A stretch of DNA of 64,000 bases from Siphlonurus alternatus (lineage: Eukaryota; Arthropoda; Insecta; Ephemeroptera; Siphlonuridae): assembly GCA_949825025.1 (NCBI GenBank), contig OX463785.1, forward strand, positions 15,253,971 to 15,317,970, given 5' to 3'. The position numbers and the translations under genes are program-made. Of this stretch, positions 1 to 12,143 are shown piece by piece; position 1 is the stretch's first letter; each line of letters begins with the position of its first letter. Under the pieces are notes generated by a model. The model searched no databases. It was not told the origin of the DNA and saw only the letters and a list, made by a program, of their open reading frames with translations.

Positions 1-590
1 TGACAGCATACGAAACACTCCACGCGTCTAGAATTAAAAAAACTATATTATCTTACATATACATACATTTATAATCTTTTAGAAAACTAACAAAAAAAAA
101 ATTACAAAAATAAAACTTATAATATTCCAGTAAGGAACATTAACTTAATTCGCCAGTAGGTATAATGTAACGGCAGCTTCAAGTGGACACGGATGATTGG
201 AGGAGCACCACGATATGAGGTGCCAAGAGGTCGATGACCTTTCAAGAGCGTCGGTGTACTTATGAGGAAGTCAGTGGTGGAGGCAGCGTGCGTAGCAGAA
301 AGATAGAAATCATCACCAGACTTTCCTCATCAGCAATTTACAAGTACACTCCATTTAGTTTAAAATTACCAACAGACAAACTGAGCTCTACTATATAAGT
401 CAAAAATATAATATTTCCTACAGAGTATAAGGTTTCTGACCTTCCTATTCGTATTTCATCATTGTAATTTCAAACATAAGTACATTCTATCTAAATTTAA
501 ATGTCTAGCCGGCCATGTTAAAATATAGCCCAATCGGATATTTCCATTTGAATGGAGTGTACAATGAGATATTAGAATGTGAAATTTTTA
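1..590. other. Mannosidase intron, left edge
   Basis: No coding exon is visible. At about 500-560 there is a short dispersed word (GGCCATGTTAAA followed by ATAGCC) that recurs near 38715-38760, so part of this is old repeat. By position it lies inside the alpha-mannosidase gene, whose remaining exons must be further left. Confidence 0.5.
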
Positions 591-860
591 GTGGCTTAAT
601 CGAAAGAAGGGGTAAAAATATGGTGCTGTGAATTTTTTCAGATTTTTCTGAGACCGGAAACTATTTTTAAAAAATTATTGAAAGTCCATTTTGATGACGT
701 CACGGGCAGCACTCCTTATTAAGAAAAAGGATAGGGCAGTGCCTCCCGTGACGTCATCAAAATAGACTTTCAATAATTTTTTAAAAATAGTTCCCGGTCT
801 CAGAAAAATCTGAAAAAATTCACAGTATCATATTTTTACCCCTGTTTTCGATTAAGCCAC
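591..860. repeat. Foldback MITE, TGACGTCA family, variant ends
   Basis: The two halves are near-perfect inverted copies. The ends are GTGGCTTAATCG (591-602) and CGATTAAGCCAC (849-860). The inner arms carry the words shared by the family (TTTCAGATTTTT, a long A run, ATTATTGAAAGTC, then TGACGTCACG) around a short unpaired centre. Its outer ends differ from the other copies in this window, so it is a sister subfamily or a copy with exchanged termini. Confidence 0.8.
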
Positions 861-2050
861 TTAATCTACTAGGACGCTCTAGTTCTGAACACGCCCTTGT
901 ATACAAATAAAGCTCTTTAAATTGTTATTATTTTTTTTATTACATTTAGTGCAAACCCCTCGATCTACAAAGTTTCAAAATTGACTCGCAAACAAAAATA
1001 TTAAATAAATTATATACTTCTTGAGGTAAATTTTATGCATACATTTATTTGTATTTACTATATTTAATGCCCTTGTACAGTACAACATTTCATTGTTTCC
1101 CGTAAGTCCAGAATCATTAAACATCCGGGTAAAGTCTTTAATTTTGTTGAACTGTTTCACGATTTGTAACAATTGGCAAGTAGCCACTAATGTCACTAAT
1201 GTAGATGTGCATGTGCTCAAACGCTGGTGTAGGTCAAAAACGTATTTTCAGATGACAAATTGGTGTATTTTTATACCTTGTCTCTTGAATAATAATAATT
1301 TAATTCAAAATATTGTACACTTATTTTCGGATAAAATGTAATTAAAACAGAAATCCTTTAAAAAAAGCACATGCAAAGAATCTATAATAGTGCAAATAAG
1401 AAGCGCATTAGACTAATTAATACCAAATAAATGTACATAGTCTCTTAAAAAAAGAAGACTCCGATCGAATTATATTAATTTCTTTTTTAAATTCTAGCTG
1501 TTTCCATGCAATTAATATTACATATAATTAAAAGCGTGTTTTTTCCGTAGAAAAATAAAAACTCATACCTGTATGCTACTTACACAGTAGAAGAGCAAAC
1601 TTTAAAATACAAATATTTTACAACAATAAGGAAACCTGTAAAGCGAGGTAAGCCGCGTCGCTGAACAAATATACTTATTTACCTTAAACACGCAAAGTGT
1701 CATATTTGAATATCATAATACGTTTTATTGCAAGATAACAAGTGAATCACAATATTTATAAATATCTACTGTAACATAATGAACTTTAAAACAAGCGTCT
1801 TCTATACAATATTATGTTTTACTTCCTTTCATCCCCTACGCCTAAAAAAATGACTGAAAAACATAGGTTGTGTCTAACACAATATTTTGTCCCCTCACAT
1901 GCCCTACCTCCAGTTGTCTTTTCTATAAAATAACTGAAAAGCATAAAGGTTGTTGTCTCAATATTTCGTTTCCTCATATATGCCCTACCTCCCTTCATCG
2001 CTTAGAAAATAGTAGAAAAGCGGGCATATAATATTTATATAAAATTAATT

Positions 2051-2235
2051 TGATATTCCTTCCGGAAGTAGCCGTAAGTGTGAAGTTTGCAGCTATTCTG
2101 TTTGTAATTCAGTTTTGAAAGTATACAGAGTGGTTTGAAGTAGAAGTACTGACCTATGTGTGAAATTATAAAGCTGAAATAAGAATAAGAAGACCAGAAA
2201 ACTTACATTTCCGGCTACTTTTTGAGGGAATATCA
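2051..2235. repeat. MITE, CCGGAAGT family, copy 1
   Basis: A short inverted-repeat element starting TGATATTCCTTCCGGAAG and ending in the complementary GGGAATATCA. Its arms read GGAAGTAGCC(G)GAAGTG inward. Related copies lie at 2707-2904, 16098-16284, 27014-27176 and 59181-59362. No coding capacity. Confidence 0.75.
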
Positions 2236-2706
2236 TGTAAATTTGACCCTACTGTACATATAGTACATGGACTAGTAAAATAATAAAATGTTATCCTTCT
2301 TTATATTAAAAAAAAAAAAAATTATAATAACTTCTTGAATGACATGTTATTATTGCTACAACCCTTGATTATAATTAACATAATGAATATCTCTGTTGCT
2401 TTAGTTTAGCCTTGAGAAGTGCAAATTACTGCAATCAAGTCAGTACTGTGGTTTTTACAAGCGTAATAAAAAGCACATCCGCTACTCGTCGCCGCGTGCT
2501 ACCAAGCAAGACAATTAAAATGTTTGTTACTGAACATCAGAGGGTTTAACAAACCAACTGCATGACTGCAGCATAACGGAGATTGGATTATAATTATATA
2601 TTCAATGAAATTCGTGGTCTCATTCATTAATTTCTTTAGGTATAGACTACTTTATCTGCAAGCGATTTACAAAAGAGTAATCCAGACACACAGTCAAATT
2701 TACATT

Positions 2707-2904
2707 ATATTCCCTCCGGAAGTAGCCGGAAGTGTAAGATTTCTGGTCTTCCTATTCGTATTTCAGTTGTACAATTTCACATATAGCTCAGTACTTCTAC
2801 GTCAAGCCACTTCTACGTCAAGCCACTCTGTAAAGTTTTAAAACTGAATAACAAACAGAAGAGCCGCAAACTTCACACTTCCGGCTACTTCTATAAAGAA
2901 TATA
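2707..2904. repeat. MITE, CCGGAAGT family, copy 2
   Basis: Same family as 2051-2235, with ends TATATTCCCTCCGGAAGT and AAGAATATA. The central part contains a duplicated CTTCTACGTCAAGCCACT word. It lies about 470 bp from copy 1, so the two may be independent insertions in the same intron. Confidence 0.7.
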
Positions 2905-4861
2905 GATAATTTGGTTGGTTGGTTGGTATTTTGGGGCAATTGACACATTTTGGTCATGTATGCCCCCATAGATAATTTTATTTGACTATATCAAAATTTC
3001 TTACTCTTGTCGGTAGCCGAGATTCGTACTATTGAATTAGATTGACGCTAACCGTGGTTTATAATGAGAAAAAGATGGATAATAAAGCTTCATTACATCT
3101 AATAGTAAGACTTTATTTAATTTATAGCAAAATTTTCAAATGCAACAAGCCTAAAAAATTGTGCTTATTTATTATTTTTTTTTCCACTTAACTTGTTTTA
3201 ATTTATTTCCAAATTTTAAGTGCTTTTCGGACCATGCAATCCTGTATTTTTTTTATTAGTATAATCCCATTAAAAAAAGTAGAAGATACAGCTTAATTAT
3301 TTAACTTCTGCTATAATTCCAAAACAATAGAATAATATATTTTACTAGCCATTTTATACTGCTCTTGACTTGTATTAAAGTAACTTTATTTCCATATATT
3401 TTATAATATACATTGTTGCAGCATTATAGCTACGCAATTTTACTTAATTTCTTTATAGTAGTTATTTATACTAGGTATTAATTACCATAGAAAAACGTAA
3501 TTATTATTATCACACAGTGTAACAATATAATTGTGTAATAAAATGCAATTGAGCAAGTATATACAGTTCTATAATGCAATATAAAATTGCCTCAAATTCA
3601 AAACATGTTGTGGTTGAAAATTACCTTTATTTTCACGCATGTTTAGTTTTAACCAAAATGACATGCAGGTGCAGTACAGTTTTAACGCGATTTAAGCATG
3701 TAAATTAGGTTGTTTGTAGAATTCCTAGCATTTTGTGCTGTCGACCGTAAATTTTTATCTCGCGGTTAGGAATTATACAATAGGAAATAAAATGTGTCGA
3801 AAAATAAATGCTTCGATTCAAGTCTAAAAATATTGTCATTGTTTTTTAACTAAAAAAATGTAACAAAGAAAGCAAAGAAATATTCAAACTACACCAAAAA
3901 GAAAAATATAATTCATGGAATTATTTGAATTATATAAGTCTTTTATTAAACACAAAAGTGTACATATAGAATAATATTAGAAATACACATTACATAATAA
4001 TAATAGAACACAACAAACACATACAAATTATAAAATAGACAATTAGCCAATTAACTATAATTATTTGAATTATAGAAATGTTCCCTGCTTAACATTAAAA
4101 AATAAAATTAAGTAAAAATTTTATTCAGTTTTAGATTAATCAAAAACTAAATAATAAATTATTGAGTTAACTTTGCATCGTAATTTTAATATTCCCTTAT
4201 TGTACTGAATATTAAATACAGTATTATAACTACATTTAACGTATTTTTGTTACTTTTTATTAAGTTTTTGTATGTAATTAACTATACTCTTTGTCTTTTT
4301 GTTTTTGTTTCAGAAATATTACGTATTTTAAATAATTTTCTATGCAGTATACAACATTTTAAAATAACAAATTGTATATAGGATGTTCTTCCTGTCTTTT
4401 TTATTATTAACAATACAGCAAATGTACCTAACCTTCATTTCATTACCTGTGTATTTCTATAGCAATATTTCCCTGATATCAATCACACGTCCTTGATAGT
4501 GGCACAATTCACGGCTGGCTACTGAAATTAATTGTCGTTTCATGTAAAATAACAGACAGGAAAAGTGGAAGCGTCGTGATTTTATCATAAAATATTTTGT
4601 CAGATAGTTTGATTTTAATTTCATAAAAGTTTTCCTTGTTGTTGAGGTTATAAAAATACTCACAGCTTGTGAATGCAATGTTCATATTTTTTAGTACACT
4701 ACATATTAAAATTTTGGTTCGTCATATCACTTAAATAAGAAGGTCTGAATCGTAATTCAAGATATAAATAAATATCATTCACGCGATTTATAAATAAAGT
4801 TTTAGATAATTTCAATTAAAAACTGGTACCTATATGGATACTTTGATGATAGCGCTACATT
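2905..4861. other. AT-rich intron without recognised gene
   Basis: A 57-bp word at 2912-2968 (GGTTGGTATTTTGGGGCAAT and following) recurs in reverse complement at 42895-42953. The rest is AT-rich with many stop codons in all frames. I see no exon, RNA gene or clear transposon in it. Confidence 0.5.
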
Positions 4862-4925
4862 CAAGTTGAGGTTGAGTCAAGCGCTGTGCATTGACCGGAT
4901 CTCGTTAGATCACAAAAGTCAAACT
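4862..4925 (+). repeat. Truncated 5S-derived SINE head
   Basis: The stretch resembles the head of the SINEs at 11490-11862 and 14842-15212, but on the plus strand: GCGCTGTGCATTGACCGG, then TCTCGTTAGATCAC, then a degraded continuation. It ends after about 65 bp, so it is a fragment. Confidence 0.55.
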
Positions 4926-5256
4926 ACTTCGATGCGTGACAGTTTCAAGTAGAAAATTATGTTGTTATTTCTTCATTCTGTACAATACAATGATTCACAA
5001 AGTATAAAAATAGAACTTAACTAAAGCTTTGAAGGTACTCGCTGGTACATCTTTACTACAAAAAATATTCCGACAGTAGCTCTAATATTTCATGCTTAGG
5101 TACCAGTGTATGCACTATTCATCTTTGTTCAGTAATATAAATCATAACGGGCCTGAATAAAACCAACACGACCTGGTACTATGAATAGGTATCTAATTTC
5201 CAACACTACATACTCAGGTATTCAGGTACCACAGGACAACATACTCAGGTACTTAC

Positions 5257-8200
5257 CTCCTTGACCTTGTCACGCCGTACCCTGGTGAGGTCATCGTCAT
5301 CGGCCCCTCCCTGAATGATCGGCAGACGGTCTGATCGTTCAGGGGGCACCGTGATCACCTCCAGCGACTTCTCAGCCTCTCCAAGTTCTGTGGAGGACAT
5401 TACAGAGGGATGTTAGCAACGTTGAGGGACCAGCTAGGTAAGTCTGAGGTAGGGATGTATTGTGAAATATAAGAAAGAACATGCAGAAATTTGTAGGTAT
5501 TTCAGGTGTAAACTCTTGCTTGCTTGGCTGTCTTCCCCCCCCCCCCTCCTCCAGGTAAGTGGACTCACCTTGGAAGTTGGCGTCCATGTTGCTTGGAGGC
5601 TGCAGGTTGGCCAGCGATTTCATGCTCTCCTCTAGTCGCGACGCAGAGGATGTCGACTGTCGTCCACTGAGAGCGTCCTGGACGTACGTCTGCGGCCTCT
5701 CGAGCACCTTGGTCTTGACAGAGTCTTCTTCTATCCTGGCCAGCAGCTTGGCCTTGTCCTCCGCAACGTGGGGGTCAACGTCCTCAAGGTCGCCATGACG
5801 GTGTACCTGCCAGGTAACGGAGAACCAATTGATGTTACTTGCTTTCAGAGGGGTGGAAGGAATAGGAGGTAGGAGGTTTAGTAGCCAGTTTAATGGACTC
5901 CATATCGTCCCTTACCACGATCTCATTGTAATAATGAGCCGTCTTCTTTTTAAAGTGAGCGCAATAATGAGCTGTGAATTGATATAAAATAAAGCTCAAA
6001 ATTGCACTCACCTGAAATAGGAGATAGCTCATTATTGCTGACGATATCATGGTACATAGACAGATAGCTCATTATTCTGGACGAGGGACGATATGATGAG
6101 TTAGTTCTACAGTACAGTATGTATTTGTAAATTATGTAAAAATGAACCTCAAGACAGGGCATCTGTTTAGATGCTCTGCAATATCGTTCTAGCTTGACTC
6201 GTTGCCTGGCAACATGAAAAGAGAAGAGAAAGAATCTTGTCTCTATTGGCTTACTAGAAGTAAAATGGTTTAAAAGCCAAAATGTGGGCATAAGAAAAGA
6301 AGAAGATATATAAGACTGGCTGAAGAACCTTCTACAAGAAAAATTGGGATCCTGCAAATGACAAGAAATCACAAAACAACCACCATTGCACTGTTACGAA
6401 GGTTTAGAATCTTATTCAACATCAATAAAGGTACCAACGGGGGCACAAGGAACTTAACTTCTAATTTCAACATGTATGTACAGTATGTTATGTTTTGAAG
6501 AAAATTACATCGGCAGCAGAGCAATCTGTTGTGTCGAGAGAGATAAGAGCCGATCAGGCTCTCAGGAGACTCATAGATATGTTGACTCATAGAATCGTTG
6601 CAATGTTTTGTAATTAAAAGTTGCAAGAAGTATGAAATTTAGGATTTCCTTGCAATTCTTTAGTTCTTTGATTTTATTGTTTTCTGTGTCTCATACACAG
6701 ATATCTATGACTTGCTTCCTTGTATTTTTATTAAAAATAATTTGAAAGATACAGTCAACCGGGGTAACTTTGAAAGCCCGGGGTAACTTTGAAAATGAGG
6801 AAAATAAAGATTTGTGATTTTTTATAGACCAATCTAATGTGTACACTGAAGTTTTTTCTCACTATATGGTAGGAACATGTTATTAGCTAATAGAGAAAAA
6901 TAGATTTAAGGGTTGCAGTTGATAAATTGGAGATAATTATTTTTTTTTACTGAAGAATGAAAAATGTGACCAAAATAAGAAGTCTGGAAATAAGCCATCC
7001 ACAAGGTAAGCAAATACAAGTTTGAACTTGTAATGCTATTCAGTGTTATATTTCAACCCTTCTTAACACTTGTACCAAAGGATTTGAAATTTTTCCTGTA
7101 ACTTTTTTTTTTTATGAATTTTTACTTTCAATGGGGTAACATTGAAGGGCTCGGCGGGGTAACTTTGAAGGGCTTTAGAGAACATCACTATTTACTTGAA
7201 TGAAGCTTTAAAAAGAATCTGATACAAAATTTAGTACACAAATCATACTATATATCATTACATCATACATTTCAATTAATTTTGAACTACTTTTTTCTCT
7301 TTTAAGTCCACCACAATGATTTTTAGCACTTTATTCTGGTCTGGTACTCCGTGGCGGAGCCAGAAAAAAGTTCCAAAAAAAGTCTTCCATCTTTCAGAAT
7401 GTTTCTCCTATGAGAAGTGAGTAGGGGAAAGTGAACCCACCCATTGCCCATGTATTTCTCTATGTACCACAACATCAATTGGGGGGGGGGGGGGGGGATT
7501 GTCTATGCCATTACCTGTAATTACCGGTACTGTACTATTGTTTGACATTAAAACTAAATCTGTCTCATTTCATGCCTGAACATTTTTAAGACTCTCTGTT
7601 AAATTAATTTATTAATTTTATGATAAAGGTTAGAACAGAACTACAATCATACTAATTAAATTTTAATTTCAGATTCATTAAGAAATCTCTTACGGACTAC
7701 CGGTAGGCCTGATTCGAGTACAGAAGAGGTCAACAAATACAAAGAGTGTATACAATCAAGACTGCACTGATGAAAATTTAGACCTACCAGTAGGTCACCT
7801 AGCCATCACCTCCCCCCCCCTTCAACCCCCCATGGAAGCCCTTTTGCCTTCAAGTAGAACCAGGCAACCAAGCCACTGCCTCAAGTTATATTGCTCCTCG
7901 TCGGAGTATGAAAGTCAGAGTGAGTCCGCTAAGTCTTGGGATGGAGGGGTACAGGGACTTGAAGGAGCAGTGGGTGGGAGTTTTTTGAACTTAAGAACTA
8001 TTCTAGAGGTGACCTAAACTATGGACTCCCCCTCCCTCCCCTTCCCCCCTGTCTACAGGTGGCATCAGGTAAAAGTGTGTCTCCAGCACATTTCTCCAGG
8101 TCTGAAGTCAGAGTGAGTCAGCTGAGTCTGGTGGGGTTATGGAAGATGGAGGGGCAATGGGTGGTATATTTAGTTAACACGAATGACCCCAACCATGCAT

Positions 8201-9960
8201 GACCCCTCCCCTCCCTTGCCTAAAGATGGCACTAGGTAAGAGTGAAGAGTGTCGACATTCCTCGTCTGTTGCAAAGTCAAGAGTAAGTGATCAGAGTGTG
8301 AATGACAAAAAGAGCTCAAACAATGATGACAAAAAATTACAAATGGGAATAACACAGATTATAGTGACAAAAAAAAAAAAAAAAAAAAAAAACATGACCC
8401 TGTCTACAACTGACAAGTGAGCTCGTCACTGGGATTAGCGACTTAGTGACGGAACTGAGGCTTCACCTCTGGAACTTATCTGCGTGTCAAGTTAAAGAAG
8501 ATGTATTGTGATATTCAAAATGGTTCAACTATATGTTCATAATTGAACAGCCAACTGACCAAGGACTTCAAGTTCTCTGTTAACCATCCGAATACTATTC
8601 CGGAAATGATGCCAGTTCAAGCCTGAACATGAAGAGAAGATTTTTCTAAAAAGTTTCAACTTAACTTTTTAAATTCTTCTGCATTCTTATAAAGTTATTA
8701 ATGTTTGTAAACATATATGACACAATATTGGGGGACATTCAAAAAGCACTTTAACCCCAACTTTAGCCCCAAGTTTTATCCCTGGTACTAAACTAGGAGC
8801 TAGACATGGTTAGCCCCTGGTTTAGCACCATGTTTAGTACCAGGGATAAAACTTGGGGCTAAAGTTGGGGTTAAAGTGCTTTGTGAATGCCCCCCAATAT
8901 GTTCAGAGAGAGAAAAATAAATAAATAAAATGAATGTTTAAAATATTTGGAGGATTTTAATTAATTACTGTAATTAATTATCTAATTAACCTTAAATTAA
9001 CTGCAAATAATGGTTTAATATGATACTAAGTTACTGAAAAATATGTCCAGAACAGTAAATTACATGGTAGGACACATTAACAAAAAAATTACACTTTTAA
9101 GTTGCTTGAATATAAGTGTCCGCAAGGCCCTTCAATGTTACCCCATTGCCGGGGTAACTTTGAAGGGCTTGTTTTAATTTTTTTTTACAGTTAATAATTG
9201 GGGCAAAAAAAAATTACAAACACTTTTAGACACCTCTAGCTAAGTTACACAACTGGTAATTTTTTTATTTGCCAGATATTTTTTTTTAAAAAGTTATGAT
9301 CAGAAAGGTAGTAAAAACCCTTCAATGTTACCCCGGTTGACTGTACAGAGAATGTTTGGAGAAATGTACCGGTATGCATACAACTCAAAGTATTATGTAA
9401 CTCCTATAAAATATACAGTACGTAATGAGTAATGAGGCTAGTAGGAGAAAGGAATTATTGACCAACTATGATACCTTTTGAATACACACAAGAGTATGGT
9501 CAGCATACCAAAACAAAAATATTGAAAAATTACTTTTCCATCATTAAAGCTAAGAAAAATAGCTATCAAACAACTTAATATTTATTTTTTTAACAGACAG
9601 ATAAACACAAACAACTGCAAAAAAAAAAAGAAAGTAAATATTTACCTTAGCATCTCCTAAGGGTGGTGCTGGAATTAGTAAATCTTCTCCAGCTTTTTGA
9701 ACATGTTGATAGACCCTATTGTAAACTGAAGTGCCGACTAACACATTATTTATATCATTACCACTATTACTGTTATTTCCTTTACCATATTCAGGTAAAT
9801 AAAAGAATGCTCCGAAGCATACACCACCAAAAGTTAATAAAACTAGAACTATTAAACATTTTTCTCGAGATCTAAATGATCTTCTTATTGAAGGAACTGG
9901 GACACCGTTCACAAATCTTTGATAACTTGGTAAAATTCCAGAATTACTTGTACTAGCCAT
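5257..9960 (-). CDS. alpha-Man-Ia: Golgi alpha-1,2-mannosidase class I, 5' part (three exons)
   Basis: Mannosidase I (glycoside hydrolase family 47) trims alpha-1,2-linked mannose from Man9-5GlcNAc2 N-glycans in the Golgi. Three coding exons are visible: 9960-9646 (105 codons), 5806-5569 and 5387-5257, joined in phase 0 then phase 1 with GT/AG ends, giving 228 codons. Residues 1-34 are a short cytosolic tail containing LPSYQRFVNGVPVPS, which I recognise from Drosophila alpha-Man-Ia. Residues 35-55 are a single hydrophobic anchor, as expected of a type II Golgi protein. The stem follows, with DPHVAEDKAKL and a KVLERPQ motif matching the fly protein. Exon 3 ends in RRDKVKE, which normally directly precedes the catalytic domain, so that domain is left of position 1. 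Intron 1 holds a 2.6-kb transposon (6752-9346). The first Met begins the homology and is a confident start. Confidence 0.9.
5388..5568 (-). other. Short intron 2 of the mannosidase gene
   Basis: A 181-bp intron with GTGAGT donor and CCACAG acceptor on the minus strand. It contains a C run on the plus strand at about 5536-5547. Nothing else is recognised in it. Confidence 0.7.
5807..6751. other. Mannosidase intron 1, left part
   Basis: The word TAGCTCATTATT recurs with inverted partners between 5880 and 6090 (for example GACGAGGGACGATAT). The same words reappear near 46930-46990, so a dispersed repeat lies here. The rest is unremarkable intron. Confidence 0.5.
6752..9346. mobile_element. 2.6-kb TIR element with CAGTCAACCGGGG ends
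   Basis: Left end TACAGTCAACCGGGGTAAC and right end GTTACCCCGGTTGACTGTA are inverted copies. They are flanked by TA, which fits a TA target as in the Tc1/mariner/pogo superfamily. The word GGGGTAAC(T/A)TTGAAGGGC recurs inside at about 6776, 7134, 7156 and 9150. No transposase is readable. At about 7800-8330 there are three degraded copies of a 180-200-bp GC-richer unit (AGTCAGAGTGAGTC and similar words). A smaller foldback (8731-8897) is nested in it. It is a non-autonomous or dead element inside mannosidase intron 1. Confidence 0.7.
8731..8897. repeat. Foldback MITE, CACTTTAACCCC family, copy 1
   Basis: A nearly perfect 167-bp palindrome: GGGACATTCAAAAAGCACTT with inner arms AACCCCAACTTTAGCCCC, a short loop, and the complement ending TTTGTGAATGCCCCCC. 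A close copy lies at 21731-21906 in OR-B. It sits within the larger 6752-9346 element and is therefore younger than it. Confidence 0.85.
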
Positions 9961-10859
9961 CTTATTTTAATGTTTTAAATGTTTAATAATAAATCATACA
10001 CCATTATAATACATAGTTCAAGCTCTATTTGAGTAAACACAAAATTATGTCACATTGAAATAATTTTTTCGACGAGACACATATCAAAACAGCTGCTCAC
10101 CTTTCAGAAAATTATTTCCGGGATTTTTGCATAAAATTTGTATGCTTCTGCCATCTATTGTGTAATTTTGTAAATAATTAAGTGTTTTTTTGCTTTGTTA
10201 GTGCTGCTACCTGTACTGAGAAAAATCAAGCTTTAAACCTTTAATATCTTCAAATTGAACAAAACGAGTTTTGCGTTTTATCATTAATAATATTAATATT
10301 TTAATTTTCATGTTTATTGAAAATTATTGCAGATCCAACAGTATTATTTTTCTTTACTATCAAATTGTGCTGATGATAACGCATGGGAGCATGGGATGCG
10401 ATCGAGCCGCTTGCCGATTGGCTCGTGGATCATCGAAAGATACTGCCGGGGAACAAAATAAAATTTGAAATCCAGTAACTTAAAACAATTTTTATCACAA
10501 TTATGAAATCCACACCAAATATTTTAAACGATTAAACTCATATTCTTGAATTCATCTTTCTTTTCGATACGATAAATTAATCGAAATAAATTTAGTATTC
10601 TTAGAATTCTTAGAAAATAAAATTATGATTTAACGTCTGCTAACTTTTTTTTTATGCTTTCACGCCATCTCGTAGCATTAATAGCAACTTCTAATAAGTT
10701 GAACTTTTTAGCTGCCTTGCCGCCTTTTAGTTTTTTCTTTCTTCACTAGCACCACGTGTGTATATCAAAGTATTCACCGAATTTTGTAATTTTTTAAAGA
10801 ACCTAACATTGTTAGTTCAGTGAAATGTAGTGTTAAGATAAAGTAATTAGACAATGTTT
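9961..10859. promoter_or_regulatory. Presumed mannosidase promoter and 5' UTR region
   Basis: This lies directly upstream of the mannosidase start codon and would hold its promoter if the 5' UTR is short. I see no canonical TATA element placed convincingly. If the possible plus-strand exon at 10860-11040 is real, the region would be bidirectional. A small island around 10375-10445 is richer in GC than its surroundings, without recognised coding meaning. Confidence 0.35.
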
Positions 10860-11040
10860 GTTTTCACGAATATAGTTCAGCAAGAAATCTATTCATAATT
10901 TGTGGAGGACAAGAAGAAAATTGTGAATCTTTTTGGATCAAGGCGGGTGTGCGATTCAAAAGTTACTTTTACAGCCATTTTCCGCTACAAATGCTGCGTC
11001 AAACGCTGATATCATCTCTCAAGGAAGACCCATGCCCAAG
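10860..11040 (+). other. Possible first exon of a divergent gene
   Basis: An open stretch runs into a strong donor (CCCAAG followed by GTAAGTAATT at 11041). An ATG at 10991 opens a 17-residue peptide, MLRQTLISSLKEDPCPR, split by that donor. The same frame stays open upstream to about 10850 without another ATG. If used, it would start a gene transcribed away from the mannosidase, with the next exon unknown. I do not recognise the product, and the donor could be coincidental. Confidence 0.25.
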
Positions 11041-11301
11041 GTAAGTAATTTGCAACTTCATTCATATAAGTATAACTCGTAATATAACTAATATAAAAGT
11101 CATTTCATTCATACTTAATCTGCAGTCGAGTCGTGTTTGCATAATATTTATCAAGTTTATAAAAACAAAGCTTTTAACAAAACCGTACGTAAAGTCCATA
11201 AATATTTGAATTAATACTCAGCGTACATGATTTATTTATTAGTTATTTATAGGCCTGTTCGTACACCGAGCAGGGTTTACGAACAGGCCTTATAAGTACA
11301 G

Positions 11302-11489
11302 GCGCGGATCAAGATTACTCTACATATAGAGTAACAGTTCTCTCTGATTGGTCCTGCGCGAACTGGACGAAAATGTGAACCTAAGCGTCCAACCTTATGT
11401 AGAGGGACTTTGGGCGCGGATCCAGGGGGGAGCCTTCCCCCCCCCCCCCCCCTCCCCCGATTTTTTTTTTTTTTTTTTTTTTTTTATAA
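11302..11489. repeat. CAGGCGCGGATC element remnant with C and T runs
   Basis: GGCGCGGATC occurs at 11303 and again at 11414, followed by long C and T runs. The same terminal word flanks the small element at 37871-38013. The block at 11873-11907 matches that element's interior in reverse complement. This suggests one such MITE split by the SINE at 11490-11862. Confidence 0.55.
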
Positions 11490-11862
11490 GGATGCAACCC
11501 TAATAAGAGCTTACAGCTCGCGGCGGGGTAATGGGTAGGGATAAGGTAGGGAACGGATGATGGCCACGGCCTGTTATGCGTCCCAGCATTCACTGAGGTG
11601 AGGCTGAGGGAACCGTGAAAAACCTCAGTCAGGACGGCCACCTTTACTTTTTCTCAATGGGCCAAAGCGATGTTCAAAGCCTGGGGAACCACACACAAGT
11701 GCATCACTGCACTGGGTGGAAAACGAGACGAATTTACTCCAGGGAGGGAGCAGCGTAATTTTTTAATTGAAACGGTCACCCATCCAAGTACTAACCACGC
11801 TCGACGTAGCCTGACTTCGGTGATCTAACGAGAACCGGTCAATGCACTGCGCCACGCTCGAC
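11490..11862 (-). repeat. 5S rRNA-derived SINE, copy 1
   Basis: Read on the minus strand, the head (11862-11770) contains TGGCGCAGTGCATTGACCGG, then TCTCGTTAGATCACCGAAG and GGTTAGTACTTGGATGGGTG. The last two blocks are recognisable 5S rRNA internal-promoter sequence (A box and C box regions), which places the element in the SINE3 class. The first block also resembles a tRNA A box (TGGCNNAGTGG). The body of about 270 bp contains CACTTGTGTGTGGTTCCCC and ends near CGCGAGCTGTAAGCTC. Other copies: 14842-15212, 42203-42783, and a fragment at 4862-4925. Confidence 0.8.
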
Positions 11863-11926
11863 ATTTTGGATTTAACATGGGCAATATAGGCATTTCCCCC
11901 ACTCATATTTTTTTTTAACATTGGCC

Positions 11927-12143
11927 TTAAAGGCGGATTCACATGGCGGTTTTTATCATGCGACGCGACGCGAATAATGCGCACTTGCTGTGACATTCAT
12001 TGGCGGCCATATTTGGCGATTAAAAGAAAAAGAGCATCGTAAATAACGCGATTCCCGGTGAATTCGCCGCCGCATAGGATTTCACAGCTTTTAAGTCAAA
12101 ATCGCGTCGCATCGCCGTTGTCGACATCTGAATCCGCCTTTAA
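11927..12143. mobile_element. Small TTAA-flanked TIR element
   Basis: Terminal repeats AGGCGGATTCA (11931-11941) and TGAATCCGCCT (12129-12139) lie between two TTAA tetranucleotides. A TTAA target duplication is typical of piggyBac-type transposition. The roughly 209-bp interior has GCGACGCGACGCG on one side and CGCGTCGCATCGCC on the other, so it is partly palindromic. It is non-coding. Confidence 0.65.

Noticed and set aside
7832..8420. Two Ser-rich open frames as possible genes
   Set aside because: They fall in degraded 180-200-bp repeat units inside a transposon and include a long A run; no splice or domain evidence.
9663..9875. Plus-strand open frame opposite mannosidase exon 1
   Set aside because: It is antisense to a well-supported coding exon and has no recognised similarity.
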